From the NCBI GenBank assembly GCA_963921425.1, contig OY992834.1:20907923-20971922 (forward strand): a stretch of DNA of 64,000 bases, read 5' to 3'. Both the position numbers and the translations under genes were made by a program. Below are positions 46,368 to 60,586 of the stretch, one piece after another. The notes beneath the pieces were generated by a model. The model saw only the letters and a list, made by a program, of their open reading frames with translations. It was not told the DNA's origin and made no database searches. This stretch comes from Dryas octopetala (taxonomy: Eukaryota > Streptophyta > Magnoliopsida > Rosales > Rosaceae). Each line of letters begins with the position of its first letter. Position 1 is the first letter of the stretch.

Positions 46368-48827
46368 GTTGTCTTTTGCGCTCAATCGCTATGCTTTGAC
46401 TGTATCATAAGGCTAGGCTCCTAGAGATTAGTTAAAGGTACAGATTGTGCATAGTCACTGACATATGAGGACATATGTGTGTTCAACAAAGAATATATCA
46501 CTCATGGTAATAGGAAAGATATTTCAAGAGGCAACAGATGTCTAGATTCAGGAATCTCTGGCCAGAGTACTAGATCATGGAAACAAGCTTTCATGATCGA
46601 ATAGAATCTATACATAAGTCTTGGACCTCAACGATCATGCTAGGGTTGACGAAATTTCATACCCGACCACGATTCAGGAGCATAGGATGATAGAGAGACT
46701 GTATTGTATTATAATCGAAGACATAATAAATTCTTCTCTCTTCCGATTAATCTGGGTAGTCATGACACTCTGCTAGGCATCAATCCGAGTAATTTTACTC
46801 GGATTAGGTTATTTTGGGAAAGTGTCTCAATCCACAGCCAGATTCAATTGGAACCTAGAAAGTCACATGCCAATAGGTGTGAGATGATTTTAAAATGGGC
46901 TTGAGCATAATTAATTAAAGAGTTAATTAATTGAGTTTTAAACTAATTAAAGAAAATAGAAATGATGAGCCTATTAATTAATTAAGTGGTTAATTAATTT
47001 TGGGCTAATGTGTTAATTAATTGACATTGGACTAATGAACTTATTAATTAATTAAATGGTTAATTAATTAATAATCAAATTAAAGGTTAATTACCTAGTC
47101 AAATAGACCAACAAACTTGGTCCATAAGACTAGGTGGTCAGCCCTTCTATAGTGGAAAAATGATTTCCACTCAAGTTTATAGATAATGCCTTAAGTCAAG
47201 AAGTCAGACTAATGGAAGTTCCTGTAGAATTCATTCTACGTTCTTTCTATTTCTAAAAGCCACACTCGCAAAAGAGAGCTAGCACTCTCATTTCCCAATG
47301 AGCTCAATCCTTCTATCTCCTCCTAGCGTGGATCAATTAGATATCATACATCTTTGTGTGACTAGAAGAACCAAATGATGGAGAGCTTGTGGATTCGCAC
47401 TTTGATGAGATTCTAATCAAGAAACAGGGTACGAATCCTCCTTGGATAAATCATTTTTTATTGCATCATATTCAATCTGAAGCATGATCATATGCATTTT
47501 TATTTCCGCTGTGTTTATATGATCAATTTCCAACATGTGGTTTTGGATGATTGACTTAGTAAATGGTTTTGGATAAAACTATCAACCTAAGTCTAATCAA
47601 CCAAGTTTGACTTGGTAATTTATTTTTGGATAAAAGTAAAATAAATAAAAATATCTCAACAACCCACTCCCTCCCTACATGGCCGGCCACCCCTAGAGAT
47701 TTTAGGAGAAATTAGTTTCCTACTGATAGTATAAATAAATGTTATTTATCATTAGTTAAAATAGTGAGAGTCCACATAAGGTTCAGACTTTGAAAGTACA
47801 TTCTTCTACTAGTTGTGTGTTTGTGAAAGAGCAGAAAACAGAGAGAGAACCCACATAGGGCAACCGGCCACTATAGAAAGAAAAGAGAGTTGAAGGAAGC
47901 TAGCACTCCCGATCATCTCTTTTATCTACCTTTCTTGATCACTTCCTTGTAGACTATTTCTTAGAGGTACAACATTTGTGATGCTTTGGTGAATCAAAAG
48001 AGTAGAAGAAGCCACCATGGACAAGAATAGCTTCGTCGACGAACAAAAATCTCTACTGAGAGAGTGCTCTCTCTTCTTCGTTTTGCTACGACTCTTTTTT
48101 TTTCTTCTAGCGGGTCAGGATTGTAAACTGGAAAAGAATACCCAATGCCTACTTAAAATGCCCAATTAAATCTGAGCCCTTATAATGATCTTGTGGCTTA
48201 CATTAATTACCCTCATTTTTCCTGCATAAAAGCTTCCTCAAGAGAGAAGCGCCCGATATATAGATATATAGTATATGCATATAAACGAAAAAGGAGATAA
48301 ACCAATTGTAAATCAGTATATGATAAAAGAAATAGGAATGAAGAATGAATCCTCATGATTGTAGCCCATCTGTATTTAAGGCATGGATCTTGACTTCCAA
48401 CTTCCAAGATATAATATTTAAATTGAGGGGAAAAACTAGCCTCCGGCTCAACTTCCATTAATTATTGTAATCCGGATGCCTCAGGTTGTGAACCCAAGAG
48501 AAATTCTATATGGCTCATATGGATATTATCACAAGGAAAAAAATTCTCTCATATATATCTAAAGCAATCGTGTTGATATCGTATTATAACGCTTAATGAA
48601 AATAAAGAGAGAATATTGAAAAAACACAAGAGAGAAGAGAGACAAATGTGAAGAAATTCTCTTAAATGAAGGTGTAAATACTTCTTTCATTAGATGACCT
48701 ATATATAGGCATATCTATACTTGGAGGCCACTCCAAGGTGTTTTCTTGGGGACCAATCTTAAGATTTGGAGGTTACTCTAAGTTTACATGAGAATGTTTA
48801 TATTTGTGGACATCCACATTATTTTAT
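46368..48827. other. Intergenic stretch, possible old retroelement leader
   Basis: 46900-47080 is a run of TTAATTAATT-type repeats. 47640-47720 and 47850-47880 contain GGCCGGCCACC-like motifs often met in plant LTR leaders. 48550-48720 has a TATA-like CCTATATATAGGC. I could not pair any termini and saw no gene. Confidence 0.3.
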
Positions 48828-49897
48828 GGGATATATTTAGGAAAAGGACTCTAACTTGTGTGTTAGAGCTAGATCAGGACTTCTCCTTCAAAAGTGAAAA
48901 TGTTAGGACTAAAAATTTACTCAAGGGTTAAATAAAGATATTCCGTCAAATCCGTTATATTTTCCGTAAAAATTGATCACTTGTATGGTATATGATCAAT
49001 TTTTAAGGGTGAGATGAATATTTCACACAATTAAAATAGTTATAAAAAAAAAATAAAACTAAAAGAAGAAAAATAAATAAAAAATAGGAAATAAAAATAA
49101 AAAAACAAACTAATAGAAAAATAATAATAAAAAACTAAAAGGAGAAAAAAATTTAAAAAACTAAAAGAAGAAAAAAAAAAGTGGGAGGAGCAGCCTCCCC
49201 CCCACCTCACCTCACCTCACCTCACCTCACCTTACCTCATGTACCTCACCTCACCGCTCTTGCCCGCGGCGGCCCCTACATATCTCTCTCTCACTCTCAC
49301 TCTCACTCTCTTCCTCTATCTTTGGTGTTGGAGCTTGATCTGCAAGGAAGATTGATGTGGGTCTTTTAGTGCTGTACTAATTAATTAATTAATGAAACCC
49401 ATTTTAGTTATTAATTAATTAAACCCATTCATGGTGATGTAGGTCTTTAAGTGTCGCAATCTGGAAGAGCCATGGATTCGGAGCCGACCGTGTAGAAAGA
49501 GAAAGAGGAAGAGAGGGAGAGTAAAGAGAAAGAGAGAGAGGGTGGGTAGGCAGGCGGTAGAGGAGGGCTACTGATCTAGAATCATGCCACCAGGGGACTG
49601 CCGAAGTGGATGGGGTGGCCGGTGCAGGGAGGTTGTTGGAGTAGCAGTGAGGGAGGTCGGGATGGGGGAGGAGGGTTTGCAATTTTTTTTAACAATTAAT
49701 TTTATAATTTTTTGAATTATTTATTTAATGGCGAGTGAAGTGACAATTTTACCTTTAAAACTAACGGATATTTAATTGACGAAATATCTTTATTTGATCC
49801 TTAAGTGAATTTTTAGTTCTAACGGATGCACTTTTAAAGGAAGAATCTTGGTCTGGCTCTGGCACACAAGTTGAAGTCATTTTTCTAAAATTATCCC
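48828..49897. mobile_element. Mutator-like non-autonomous element with ~150-bp inverted ends
   Basis: The left arm (48828 to about 48995: GGGATATATTTAGG..., ACTTGTGTGTTAGAGC) and the right arm (about 49735-49897) are inverted copies with scattered mismatches. The flanks TTATTTTAT (48819-48827) and TTATATTTT (49898-49906) agree at 7 of 9 positions, as an aged 9-bp target duplication would. The interior is A-rich, then GC-rich and CT-rich with no protein domain. Its right end lies about 15 bp from the left edge of the RBR duplication. Confidence 0.7.
49200..49255. repeat. (CACCT)n microsatellite
   Basis: About nine near-perfect CACCT units with two interruptions, inside the Mutator-like element. 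Confidence 0.9.
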
Positions 49898-50397
49898 TTA
49901 TATTTTTTACAACACTTCTAAGTTTTTCTTTCCCAAATAGAGTTATTTAACTAAATTTCCAAATAAGTTTTTTTTTTTTTTTCTAATCAGAGTTACAAAG
50001 TGAAGTTTTTTAATTATAAAGGTGTAATTACAAAAAAATAAAAAGAGGAACATAGATCACCAAGTGAATTTACAAGATTTCCATGGTAGGTTCATTTTTT
50101 TTTTTCTAACAAAATAAAAAGAAAGCAAAGCGGCCAGGCCGAAAAATGAAAACGAAAAAAGGCCAATACGGGTGTCGAGTGGGCCCAAAAATAGCAGAAA
50201 AAAAAACATTTAGAAGCCGAATGACGATACAAAACCTAGTGGGCCCCACACTATCCCTCCCCCCACATGTGGGCTGTGGGCCGTTTCGCTGTTACCGAGA
50301 GAGAGGACGAGAGTTCCGTCAAGCGGGCCGTAACGGCAGAAAACAGATTCATCAATATCCGTCACAGAGAATCTCGTCAGTCGTAACGGTGAGAAAT

Positions 50398-50405
50398 TTT
50401 GGCGG
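50398..50405 (+). promoter_or_regulatory. E2F-type site TTTGGCGG, full RBR gene
   Basis: Matches TTTSSCGS. It lies about 990 bp before the start codon but only about 170 bp before the probable leader exon, and is conserved in the paralog. Confidence 0.62.
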
Positions 50406-50496
50406 TAAAAAAACACCTAACTCACATGACGTGTCGCGACGCCATTGGCCAGCGATGTATGTATGCATGTGGAGCATGATGGCATGCCATGTTGTT

Positions 50497-50504
50497 TTTC
50501 CCGC
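50497..50504 (+). promoter_or_regulatory. E2F-type site TTTCCCGC, full RBR gene
   Basis: A canonical plant E2F motif inside TTTTTCCCGCGCG, about 70 bp before the GA-rich leader. Conserved in the paralog. Confidence 0.68.
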
Positions 50505-50569
50505 GCGACCTCAGTCAGGGTTTCCCCAAAAAGAGGCCCCAAAAACCAAACTAAACCAATTTAGAGAGA

Positions 50570-51256
50570 GAAAGGAACAGAAGATAGAGAGATAGGGTTC
50601 GCAGACAGAGAGAAGAGAGAGAGAGAGACTGAGAAGCTCTGCTTCAGAAACTCTCCTCCGAGTCTCTGATTCAATTCGATCGGAGTAAACGCCGTCGTTT
50701 TGTGTATTGCATTGGTGGATCTACAGCTCTCTGAGAGCTCACACTGAAAGATCAGATCGAGAAAAATTTGTATGCTTTTTTCTTTTTCTTTCTTGAAGTT
50801 TCAATTTTTTTGGCTCTGCTTTTCTTTTTGTCACGCTTTTTGTGCTTGTTTTTAATTTTCACTGATAAAGAAATTCAACGAAAACTAGAAGAAACACAAC
50901 CCAATTTTATTTAATCTCAACCCAATTTGAAGGCTTTGCTTTTTTCCACCTTGGCTGCGATCTAGGGCAAAAGGGTTGGTCAGAATCCGAGAGCTACGAC
51001 TGGAAAAGAGACTGAGAGACCCAACCCTGTTGCTTTTGTGCTTGTTCATGGTTGGTGGCTATTTATTATTTAGATTACTATTTCTTTTTTCTTTTATTTT
51101 TTTTTTAAGTTTAATTGGCAGTGTTTGCTACTAATAATGTTCATCATTTCTGGAGCGAAAACTAGGCTTGAATTTTGCTAAAGAAATAAAAAACGGCACA
51201 GTGAGAATTTGGGTTTTGAAAATTTGCGTTCTTTTAGGTATTAATCTTGGGTTTAG

Positions 51257-51287
<31 letters not shown>

Positions 51288-51387
51288 CTGTTTTCATTTT
51301 GAATATGATTTATAAGAAATTACCTATTCAAATTACTTGTTTTTTTTTGGGTAATTTTTATTTTGGCTTTGTTCAGCTAGGGCTTAG
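50570..51387 (+). other. RBR 5' leader exon and leader intron
   Basis: A GA-rich leader exon ends at 50769 with donor GTATGC. An intron of about 0.6 kb, containing a T-run of about 28 at 51260-51287, ends at one of the AG dinucleotides at 51376-51387. The exact transcription start is not visible. Confidence 0.55.
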
Positions 51388-54334
51388 ATGAGTCCACCTG
51401 CTATGGTGAAGATGGAAGATACTAAGCCTGATGTTTCAGCATCTAACAACTCAAATTCTGAGAGGGGAGATTCAGACCCTGTCAAAGCTCGATTTACTGA
51501 TTTGTGCAAGGTTTCCATCTCCACCCGCCCCCTTTACTGTGATTGAATTTACCATTTTGTTCTTTCATTGTAAATGTTAATTTTTGTCATGTTTTCGAAA
51601 GCGGAGATTCATATTATTTGTTATATTTAGTTTTTGGACTGTACTTGTGTTCACTTTTAGAATTTGAGTATTTCTTTCTATTGTCATTTCTTTTTTAGTT
51701 TCTGAGGATATATTTGTTATTGTCAATTTTAGAATGGGTTGTCATTGGATGAGAACAATCACACGCAAGCTATGAAGCTGTTCAAAGAAACCAAACATCT
51801 ACTAATATCAAATTTATCAGCTATTGGAAATGGAACAGTAAGTTTTATCATGTCTTCATTGTATGGACATATTAATAATGTTATGTTGATATAAGGTCTG
51901 AGGTGATATCTTTAAAGATTCTTTATCTGGAATACTTGCTTGAATATAGATTTGGTGTAACTTAAATGCATTTCTCTTTGCAGCCTGAAGAAGCAGAACG
52001 ATTCTGGTTTGCCTTTGTTTTGTACTCTGTGAAAACATTGAGTGAGAAGAATTCAGATGATTCACAGAAGAGCTCTGATGATAATGGATTTTCTCTCTTC
52101 CAAATTTTGAGAGCCGCTAAGCTGAAGTATGTTGTTTGTCAATCTGGTTTTTGCCTTTAGCTTATAATCTGTTGCTCATGAATCCTTGTCATCTTATTTT
52201 TTTGGTGTTTTACAGCCTTGTGGATTTTTTCAAGGAGCTTCCTCAGTTTGTTGTTAAGGCTGGTCCAATTTTGAGTAATCTGTATGGCATAGATTGGGAA
52301 AACAAACTTGAGGTATTAACTTGTCAGAAAGTTGGTTTATACTTCAGGAAGACTACTTTTTATTTTTTTTATGTCTTTAACTTCCTATTTAATTTACTTG
52401 ATCCTTTACTCATGAGCTCATTCTTAATTTATTAGGCAAAAGAGTTGCAGGCAAATTTTGTGTACTTGAGCCTATTAAGCAAGTGAGTGTCCTTTCTTTT
52501 GCCTCCATTGTGCCTAATGAATTATTATTGTTTGAAAGTTTTACAAATTTTCTTCTGTCTTTTAACATTTGTCATTATCTTTCTATAGTTAGGGTGGGAC
52601 CAGGGTGAAACTAAGAAAGGAGTGGTCTTGTGTGTGTCAGATATGGAAATGATTGCTTTGGTGGGATTGGTAGTATGTAAAAACGTTTATTAGGCTGTAA
52701 TGGGTATGGGTAGCAGCTCTGGTATGACTAGTGAAATTGATTACAAATAAGTTGATCACAAAAGGAAAGAGAAGAAAAAAAAAGAAGGAAAGACCGAAAA
52801 AAAAATCTGTTATGCAATTTGATATTGTCATTTAGTACTAGGCCGACTTGATAACCCCCAGCAACAATTTGTTGGTTCTCATTCTTATTATGTATAAGAA
52901 GACTCCTTTCCTAAATATGTGCTGCTAACATAAAACTTGGTTTGTGATGTTATGATAAGTTTTAAAAATCAGTCCATGTTACCATCAATTGTTTGTCACT
53001 GAATACTATAGGTACATGAAATTAATTTGAATAGTGAAGATTTAAGTTGTTGCTAGGTAGGCTTCTTTAGTGGTTTAATAAGCTTCATTCTTGATTAGAG
53101 AGCACATTGAGTTCTGAGTGGTATGGGCAGTTGATACTATGGAAAATTAGAACTTAGTAGCTGAGATTGTATTCAACTGATCATAATAAGCATTGTAGTA
53201 ATACCTATTATGGTTTTGCTACTCTGTAGCATGCTGATTAAATATCTTTAGGAATCTGGGTTGTGTTAAACTTACTGTCTAGCTTTCAATTTTTTTGTCA
53301 TTTGGGTTCATTGAATGCTTTTAAGTTTTTCCCGACTTAGAGGAAAAATAAAGAAAATAATATGATATGAGTAAAATAAAAGCATGCTAAAGTATAGTGT
53401 TTTTTACGTATATTTAGGATAGTTGACTGCATAGTTGAAACCTGTTGTACATCATGCAAGACCCCAGTTGATGAATCTATTGTATAATCCTCTGGAGGGC
53501 CCCTTTAATCTATTTGTCTATCTAGTTGCAGTTTCATGAAATTTTAATGGGGTATGCTGAAATCATTAAGCACTTACAGGGGTGTGTTTCCCTACTCACA
53601 AATCTACATGTTACAGGGGCATTGTAGCACTATGCAGTCTGTGGGAATCCACTTGTTGTGCATGACTTGCACTGACCTTTAGCAGAAACTTAACATTATA
53701 ATGGCTGAAAACTTGACGTTAGTTTGATTTCTATTTATTTCATACTGGATTTCTAATCGCATTGAGATGATCCTTAGGACATATTCAGCATAATCTCATT
53801 CATATATGCTGCAAACTATATTTTAGATACTGCATCATATTATGTGGAGGTCATGTTGGATGTTTCATTGCATGTATGATAACATGTTTTGTTGTACTGT
53901 GTTTCTTCAGTCCAATGTTGCTTTCATTTATTAGAGATTTTTTAAGCTAACAGCATCATATCATAAATATTTAATGTTCAAGGTACTACAAACGTGCATA
54001 CCGAGAATTCTTCTTGACAAGTGATGCAAACGTTGATAAGCAGTCAGCTGTTGGCAGTCGAACTGGTTATGTATCAGAGTATCATCGTTTTGGATGGTTG
54101 CTGTTTTTGGCCCTTCGCGTACACGTATTCAGCCGATTTAAAGACCTGGTCACTTGCACAAACGGCTTGGTTGCCATATTGGTCAGTTGCATTTCTGTAT
54201 TACTTTTTTAGTTTGTAATACTAGGATGGCTGTCAGTTACTTGAAATGCCCAACTTAATATGGATTTCCATTTTACAACAAACAAGATATAGATTGCTTC
54301 AGAAAGTGTGGAAAACCTTACAATTAACATCTTG

Positions 54335-54380
<46 letters not shown>

Positions 54381-57300
54381 TACATGCTTTTTGGCTTTCT
54401 ACTTTAACAGGCATTTTTCTTACTGCTTGGATTTTGTTTTTACAGGCAATTTTAGTTATTCATGTCCCTGTTCGCTTCAGAAACTTCAACATCCATGATT
54501 CACAACGCTTTGGTAATATGCTCACTTGGCTTATTTAGCACTTTTATTATCTGATTTCCTTTTCTTTTCCAAGGAGGGATATTCAGTTTTGAAACTTGCT
54601 TTGGCATTTCATCCTTTCCCTCTTGCTTTTATTTTTCCTTTCTTTTTCTTTGTGGGTTTCCATTTTGGCATTCTTTACTGGAACTGATTTGGTTAGTGTC
54701 TAATTCAGTGACGAAAGGCAACAAAGGTGTGGATCTTCTTGCATCACTTTGCAACATTTATGACACCTCAGAAGATGAGTTGAAAAAAACAATGGAAAAA
54801 ATTAATGCTTTAATAGTAGACATTTTAAAGAAGAAGCCTTGTTCAGCATCTGAGTGTAAAAATGAAAATCTAGAGAATGTGGATCCAGGTTTGTTTGAAA
54901 ATTTTCCCCTATTTACAGTGATTGAAACAAAATCCCGGGTTCTTTCGTCATTTTATTAATGATTCTGATATCTGATCCTGTTTAATGCAGATGGTTTGAC
55001 CTATTTTGAAGGTCTTATGGAGGAACCATCTCTTTCATCCAGTTTAGATATTCTAGAAAAAGATTATGATGATGCAATTCGGAATAAGGGTGAACTGGAT
55101 GAGAGAGTGTTTATCAATGAGGAGGACAGCTTACTTGGTTCAGGTAGCTTGTCCGGAGGATCCATGAATTTATCTGGTGTGAAGGTATGCTTTTAAAATT
55201 GCACTATTCAGGAACATACATGTGGCATTTTAAATGTTTTTTTTTTTTTCCATTGCTTCTGTTTCGTGTAGAGGGAATTTGTTGATAGTTTCATTTATTC
55301 TATTATGTTAGAGGAAGTTTGATTCAATAGCCTCCCCAACAAAGACAATTACAAGTCCACTCTCTCCCCATCGCTCTCCTGCATCTCATGTTAACGGTGG
55401 TGCTAACTCAAAGATTGCAGCTACACCTGTAAGCACTGCAATGACAACTGCAAAGTGGCTTCGGACCTTTATTTCTCCACTTCCGTCGAAACCCTCAGCC
55501 GAGCTGGAGGTCTTTCTGGCATCATGTGATAGGGATGTTACTAATGATGTGATACGTAGGGCACAAATAATATTGGAGGCCATATTTCCAAGTAGTGCCT
55601 TGGGAGAGCGATGTGTAACTGGTAGCCTGCAAGGTGCTAACCTCATGGACAACATCTGGGCAGAACAACGAAGATTGGAAGCACTCAAGCTTTATTATAG
55701 AGTTTTGGAGGCAATGTGTAGGGCAGAGGCTCAAATACTGCATGCAACTAATTTGACCTCTTTATTAACTAATGAGAGGTTCCATAGATGCATGCTCGCC
55801 TGCTCTGCTGAGTTGGTCCTGGCAACACATAAGACCGTCACAATGTTGTTTCCTGCAGTATTGGAGAGGACAGGTATTACAGCTTTTGATCTTAGCAAGG
55901 TGATAGAGAGCTTCATTAGACATGAGGAATCTCTCCCAAGAGAGTTGAGACGACATCTGAACTCATTGGAAGAACGACTTTTGGAGAGCATGGTTTGGGA
56001 AAAAGGTTCCTCAATGTACAATTCTTTAACGGTTGCAAGACCTTCCCTCTCAGCAGAAATAAATCGTCTTGGGTTATTAGCAGAACCAATGCCATCTTTA
56101 GATGCAATCACCATGCATATCAACTTCTCTTGTGGAGGGTTGCCTCCAGTACCTTCTTTACAGAAGCATGAGACTTCACCAGGTATTTTATTTCATATAA
56201 TATTTATATGTGTATATATATATATATATATATCAATCATTCACTTATAAGGATGCCCTCATTTTAAGAAAAGTAGGACAACATTGTTGGGGCCCATGAT
56301 TGTGAGAACGCTTAGTGGCAAATGATAAAGTAATGTACTAAGTGGTGAATTTGTCTTTATATTGTTATTTTTCAGGTCAGAATGGAGATATCAGGTCTCC
56401 GAAGAGACCTTGCACAGATTATAGGAGTGTATTGCTGGAGCGAAATTCCTTTACATCTCCTGTGAAGGATCGACTCCTGGCCTCAAGTAACCTGAAATCA
56501 AAGCTGCCACCACCTCCTTTACAGTCTGCATTTGCCAGGTATGAGTCTCAAGTCCCAGAAAGTTGTAAATCTAATTTCTTTGTTGCAACTTGCTGCTTCA
56601 TCTGTTCTCTTTAATGGCATTATACATCTGACATTCATATGTGCAGTCCAACACGTCCAAATCCAGGAGGTGGAGGGGAAACATGTGCAGAAACTGGAAT
56701 TAATATTTTCTTTAACAAGGTGTGGCGGTTCTCCAAATAATTAATTGTCTTTGTTTTTTTCTTTCCTGTAAAGAATCATAGAGAATCTTTGTGATTGACA
56801 TATAATGGATCTGTAGAAGGTTTTTAGGCCTGTCTTTTTGTACACAAATTTTATATGTCGTTGAAGAGGATTTGTGTCGTAGATATTAGTTTATGCCAAT
56901 GAGGATCTATTTGTATGGCATGTTTAGCCACTTGAAACCTCATAATTCTGCTTTATAAGGATTTATCCTCTGCTGTACACATAGTATATTTCTTGTATTC
57001 AGATTATCAAGTTGGCGGCTGTCAGAATCAGTGGTATGGTTGAAAGGTTGCAACTGTCTCAGCAGATCAGAGAGAATGTTTATCGTCTCTTTCAACAAAT
57101 AATTGTTCATCGGACATCTCTCTTTTTCAACCGCCACATAGACCAGATTATCCTTTGTTGTTTTTATGGAGTTGCAAAGGTGTGATATACCTTCTGACAG
57201 TTTTCTGAGCTGCTGGGAAAAAATTTCCTTTTCTTACCCATCCACTGTTTCTGGTTGCAGATTTCTCAACTAAGTCTAACATTTAGGGAAATCATATACA

Positions 57301-58727
57301 ACTACAGAAAGCAACCACAATGTAAACCACAAATTTTTCGAAGCGTGTTTGTTGATTGGTCATCAGCACGCCGGAATGGGGTATGATGCCTAATCTTTAC
57401 TCGCATGACTGTCCTTTTTTCTGAGTGAATTCTAACCCTTCTCATGTTTTGGCAACAGAGGCCAGGACAGGAACACGTCGATATTATTACATTTTACAAC
57501 GAAATATTCATTCCTTCTGTGAAGCCTCTTCTAGTTGAGCTAGGACCTGCTGGTACAACAACTGCAAGAACTAATGCAGTTCCTGAAGCTAACAACTGCA
57601 ATGATGGTATGCTTTTGTTAAAACTCACGTGTAACTGCTACATTGTATTTCTGGTTAGTTTTGAAAAATTCATTTGTATAATTCCCTAATAACATCTTGT
57701 TTTACTGGCCAATTAGCTCAATGTCCTGGATCACCTAATGTATCCACTTTCCCAAGTCTCCCTGATATGTCTCCAAAGAAAGTATCTGCAGCACACAATG
57801 TTTATGTCTCTCCATTGCGATCATCTAAGGTACTAGTTTAGTTTAGTTTTTTTGAGTCATCGCTATTCCATTTTTTTTTTTCATTGTTCACAAATATGTT
57901 GATTCGTATATATGACTTGCCTCTTAGAATAAAAGAAGTCATCTTTTATGCTTAATGTAAAGTTATAATAATATAGATTCAATATATGCTCTAATCATCA
58001 GCTTATTTTCTCCACTGTCTCATTTTTACAATAATAACCATTTCCCTTCTCACATTTTGACACAAATAAGATCTCTATGTATTTATGTGTTGGAACTGAA
58101 TGCTTACTTTATCTTGCTATGGGCTTTTGTGAAGCTCAGTGACATGTTAGCCAATTGTTTTACACAGGCAAATATGTGATGTTAACCAAACAGACTTAGA
58201 CATGTATTTCCGTTGGCTATAATTTTCAAGTTCTTTTCTTGATATGATCAATGATAATGTAGTAACTATAAGATCCTCTCAATGCATTGGCATTACATTT
58301 GATTACTTTCTGTTAAGAACTTCATTGTTGACTATGAAGTTTTATACTGTGAATCTAATTTTGAACCGTCTGCAGATGGATGCTTTAATCTCACATAGCT
58401 CAAAAAGCTATTATGCTTGTGTTGGAGAGAGTACTCATGCATATCAGAGCCCTTCAAAAGATCTCACTGCCATCAACAACCGCTTGAATGGGTATGCTTT
58501 TTGTTTATCCATGATATTAACCAAGGTATTTTGTGCCAATTAATGATTTCCTCTGATGCGTTGTTTTCTTTTTCAGTACCCGAAAGCTCAGAGGCACACT
58601 CAACTTCGACAACGTTGATGTAGGCTTGGTTAGTGATTCTATGGTGGCCAATAGCCTGTACCTTCAAAATGGGAGTTGTGCATCCTCATCAGGTGCACCA
58701 TTGAAAACTGAGCAACCTGACTCATAA
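51388..58727 (+). CDS. RBR: Retinoblastoma-related protein, full length
   Basis: RBR binds E2F/DP and chromatin factors to hold cells in G1 and to govern stem-cell and gametophyte differentiation; cyclin D-CDK phosphorylation releases it. There are eighteen coding exons: 51388-51510, 51733-51837, 51984-52126, 52216-52312, 52436-52482, 53983-54181, 54446-54512, 54709-54888, 54991-55184, 55312-56182, 56376-56538, 56647-56719, 57003-57179, 57261-57380, 57459-57606, 57717-57829, 58376-58491 and 58577-58727. The sum is 3087 nt, or 1028 residues (Arabidopsis RBR1 about 1013), with all GT/AG sites. Domains: RbN (about 60-250, [23 protein letters not shown]), pocket A (about 430-630, [36 protein letters not shown]), spacer with SP/TP sites ([24 protein letters not shown]), pocket B (about 735-880, [33 protein letters not shown]) and a C-terminal region with SPSKD and NGTRKLRG. 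It is intact. Confidence 0.96.
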
Positions 58728-58803
58728 TCCAACGGCAAACAGCTGTATAGTTTTCCTCTGTGTAAATCTAGTTTTTTGATTTTTCATATTTCTTCTACAC
58801 TTT

Positions 58804-60586
58804 ATGTTTATGACACGGGGTACTGAATGAGCGGCGAGTTATTGTAGAATGGCCACCACAGAGCCCCTTTCCCATGTCCTGATGTATGTTAGAGGTAGCA
58901 GAATGCTGATTCAATAAAAATTTTGTTTTTCCCTTTCTTGGGTTTCTGTAGTCAGTAATTGTATGGTCATCCTTCTGCTTTGCAAATTTGAATGTTTTAC
59001 GTAGGAAAGCATTTGAATGCAAGATCTACTACTTTACACAACCTTTAGCATGATAGATACCACCATTAATAATATCCATGGCAGCACATATTCCCTCAAC
59101 AAGAAACACTCGATTTTAAATTAGTCAGTCTGAATAGGAAAGCATTAATAAGAAGATTAGTTAAAAATAAAATATGAATATAAATTTTGTGGCAATAATA
59201 AATCTAACTTTTGAAGATGACTGACCAAAAGACAAACAAATACCTACTTGTCTAGCTTCTTTTCTTACCTTTACTATTAAAAGACTTAGATTATCTGCAC
59301 AAAGAAAAAAGACTTAAATAATGGGATCAATCAAGAAGAATAGAGCAAACAACCAAAGATTTAATCCAAATGACAAACCTAAGAATAATAATCATGAAAT
59401 CAAACGGAAATTGAAAGACAATTGCAGAGAATTAAAATTTACATCTAAGGACAAAAATAAATCAGTAGTCAGAGAACTTGTTTTGATATGAAGAGAACTG
59501 GTTTTTAGCAAAGAAGAAATGAGAAACAGAAAGACATCGAGTCTAAATATTCGCTTGAGAGTTTGTGTTGTCATTTCCTTCTTTTCTGATGGAGGCTCTC
59601 TTATTTATAGAGTCAAATCTCTTTTGGTGATTAAGCCGTTTCCCAATTGCATCACATCTCTAAAGATATTTATCTTAATTTTAATGATAATTGTATGATT
59701 AATATTTAATTAAAATCTCTAAATATATCGATGATATCACTCTAATTGGTTTGTTGATAATATCACTTAAATCTTGATTTTCTTGATATATCTTAAAAGC
59801 TCTATCAAATTTTCATTTAATGACCTAAAATTACCTTAAACCTAAGGTGTTAAAAATAGTCATTAGGTGCAAATTATGGCTCAAAGAACATGGCCCACAA
59901 CACTGCCAATATCTCCACCATCATCAACTTCACCATTATCGTCATCGTCAACGCTAACGTTACAATTGTTCTATTTGTCATATTCATTATATAATACAAT
60001 TATATGTAACACGTCAAATGTGGCTTGTATGCTTGAGAGAAAGAAATAAAAGGATTTATCCATTGGGGGGGCTATGCCGACCACCCTTTTGTGCTGAGTT
60101 GACTACCCTTACTTAGTTCACCACCTACACTTAAAATTTTTTAAAATTCTGCTGAGTTAACCACCCTAATATGACAGAAATACCCTTAATTTCACAAAAT
60201 ACATCATTTTTACTATCTAAACCCACCTACCCCACCCAAACAAACACACCACCAGTATACCCCACCCCTGGCCTACCCGCAGACCCCACCCCTGGCCTAC
60301 GCAGACCATCTGAAACTAACGCCGCCGCTTCCTCCGTCGCCGGTCCTCCCCTCCACCGCCGATTCCTCATTTGCAATTTCAGGTGGTTGCTTTCTCCCTC
60401 TTACTCTCCCTCACTCACTCTCGGTGTCACTCACTCTCGGATCTGAAATTTTCGGGTTTAGGGTTGTGTAATGCATTAATATATATATTTGGCATACCAA
60501 TTACACAGATATTTGATATTTTAGAGAAATTAGAATGAGATTTTGAAAGTGGGTGTCTGCAAATTAGAATCTGATTTCGAATTTCA
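58804..60586. other. Intergenic stretch and GC-rich block before the palindrome array
   Basis: 58804-60050 has no recognisable gene. It includes a TATA-like TCTTATTTATAGAG near 59600. 60220-60385 is GC-rich and CCACC-rich, ends GCAATTTCAG/GTGGTT at about 60383, and could be an untranslated first exon of the gene at 61049. Confidence 0.4.

Larger units (their letters stand above)
49910..58803 (+). repeat. Downstream (full) copy of the RBR segmental duplication
   Basis: Same orientation as the copy at 19163-23843. This copy holds the complete gene and promoter. Shared sequence begins AAGTTTTTCTTTCC and ends TTCTTCTACACTTT. Confidence 0.9.

Noticed and set aside
55731-56123. 130-codon minus-strand open frame over the RBR pocket A exon (also at 20818-21210)
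   Set aside because: It is the antisense shadow of a strongly conserved coding exon, present in both copies for that reason.
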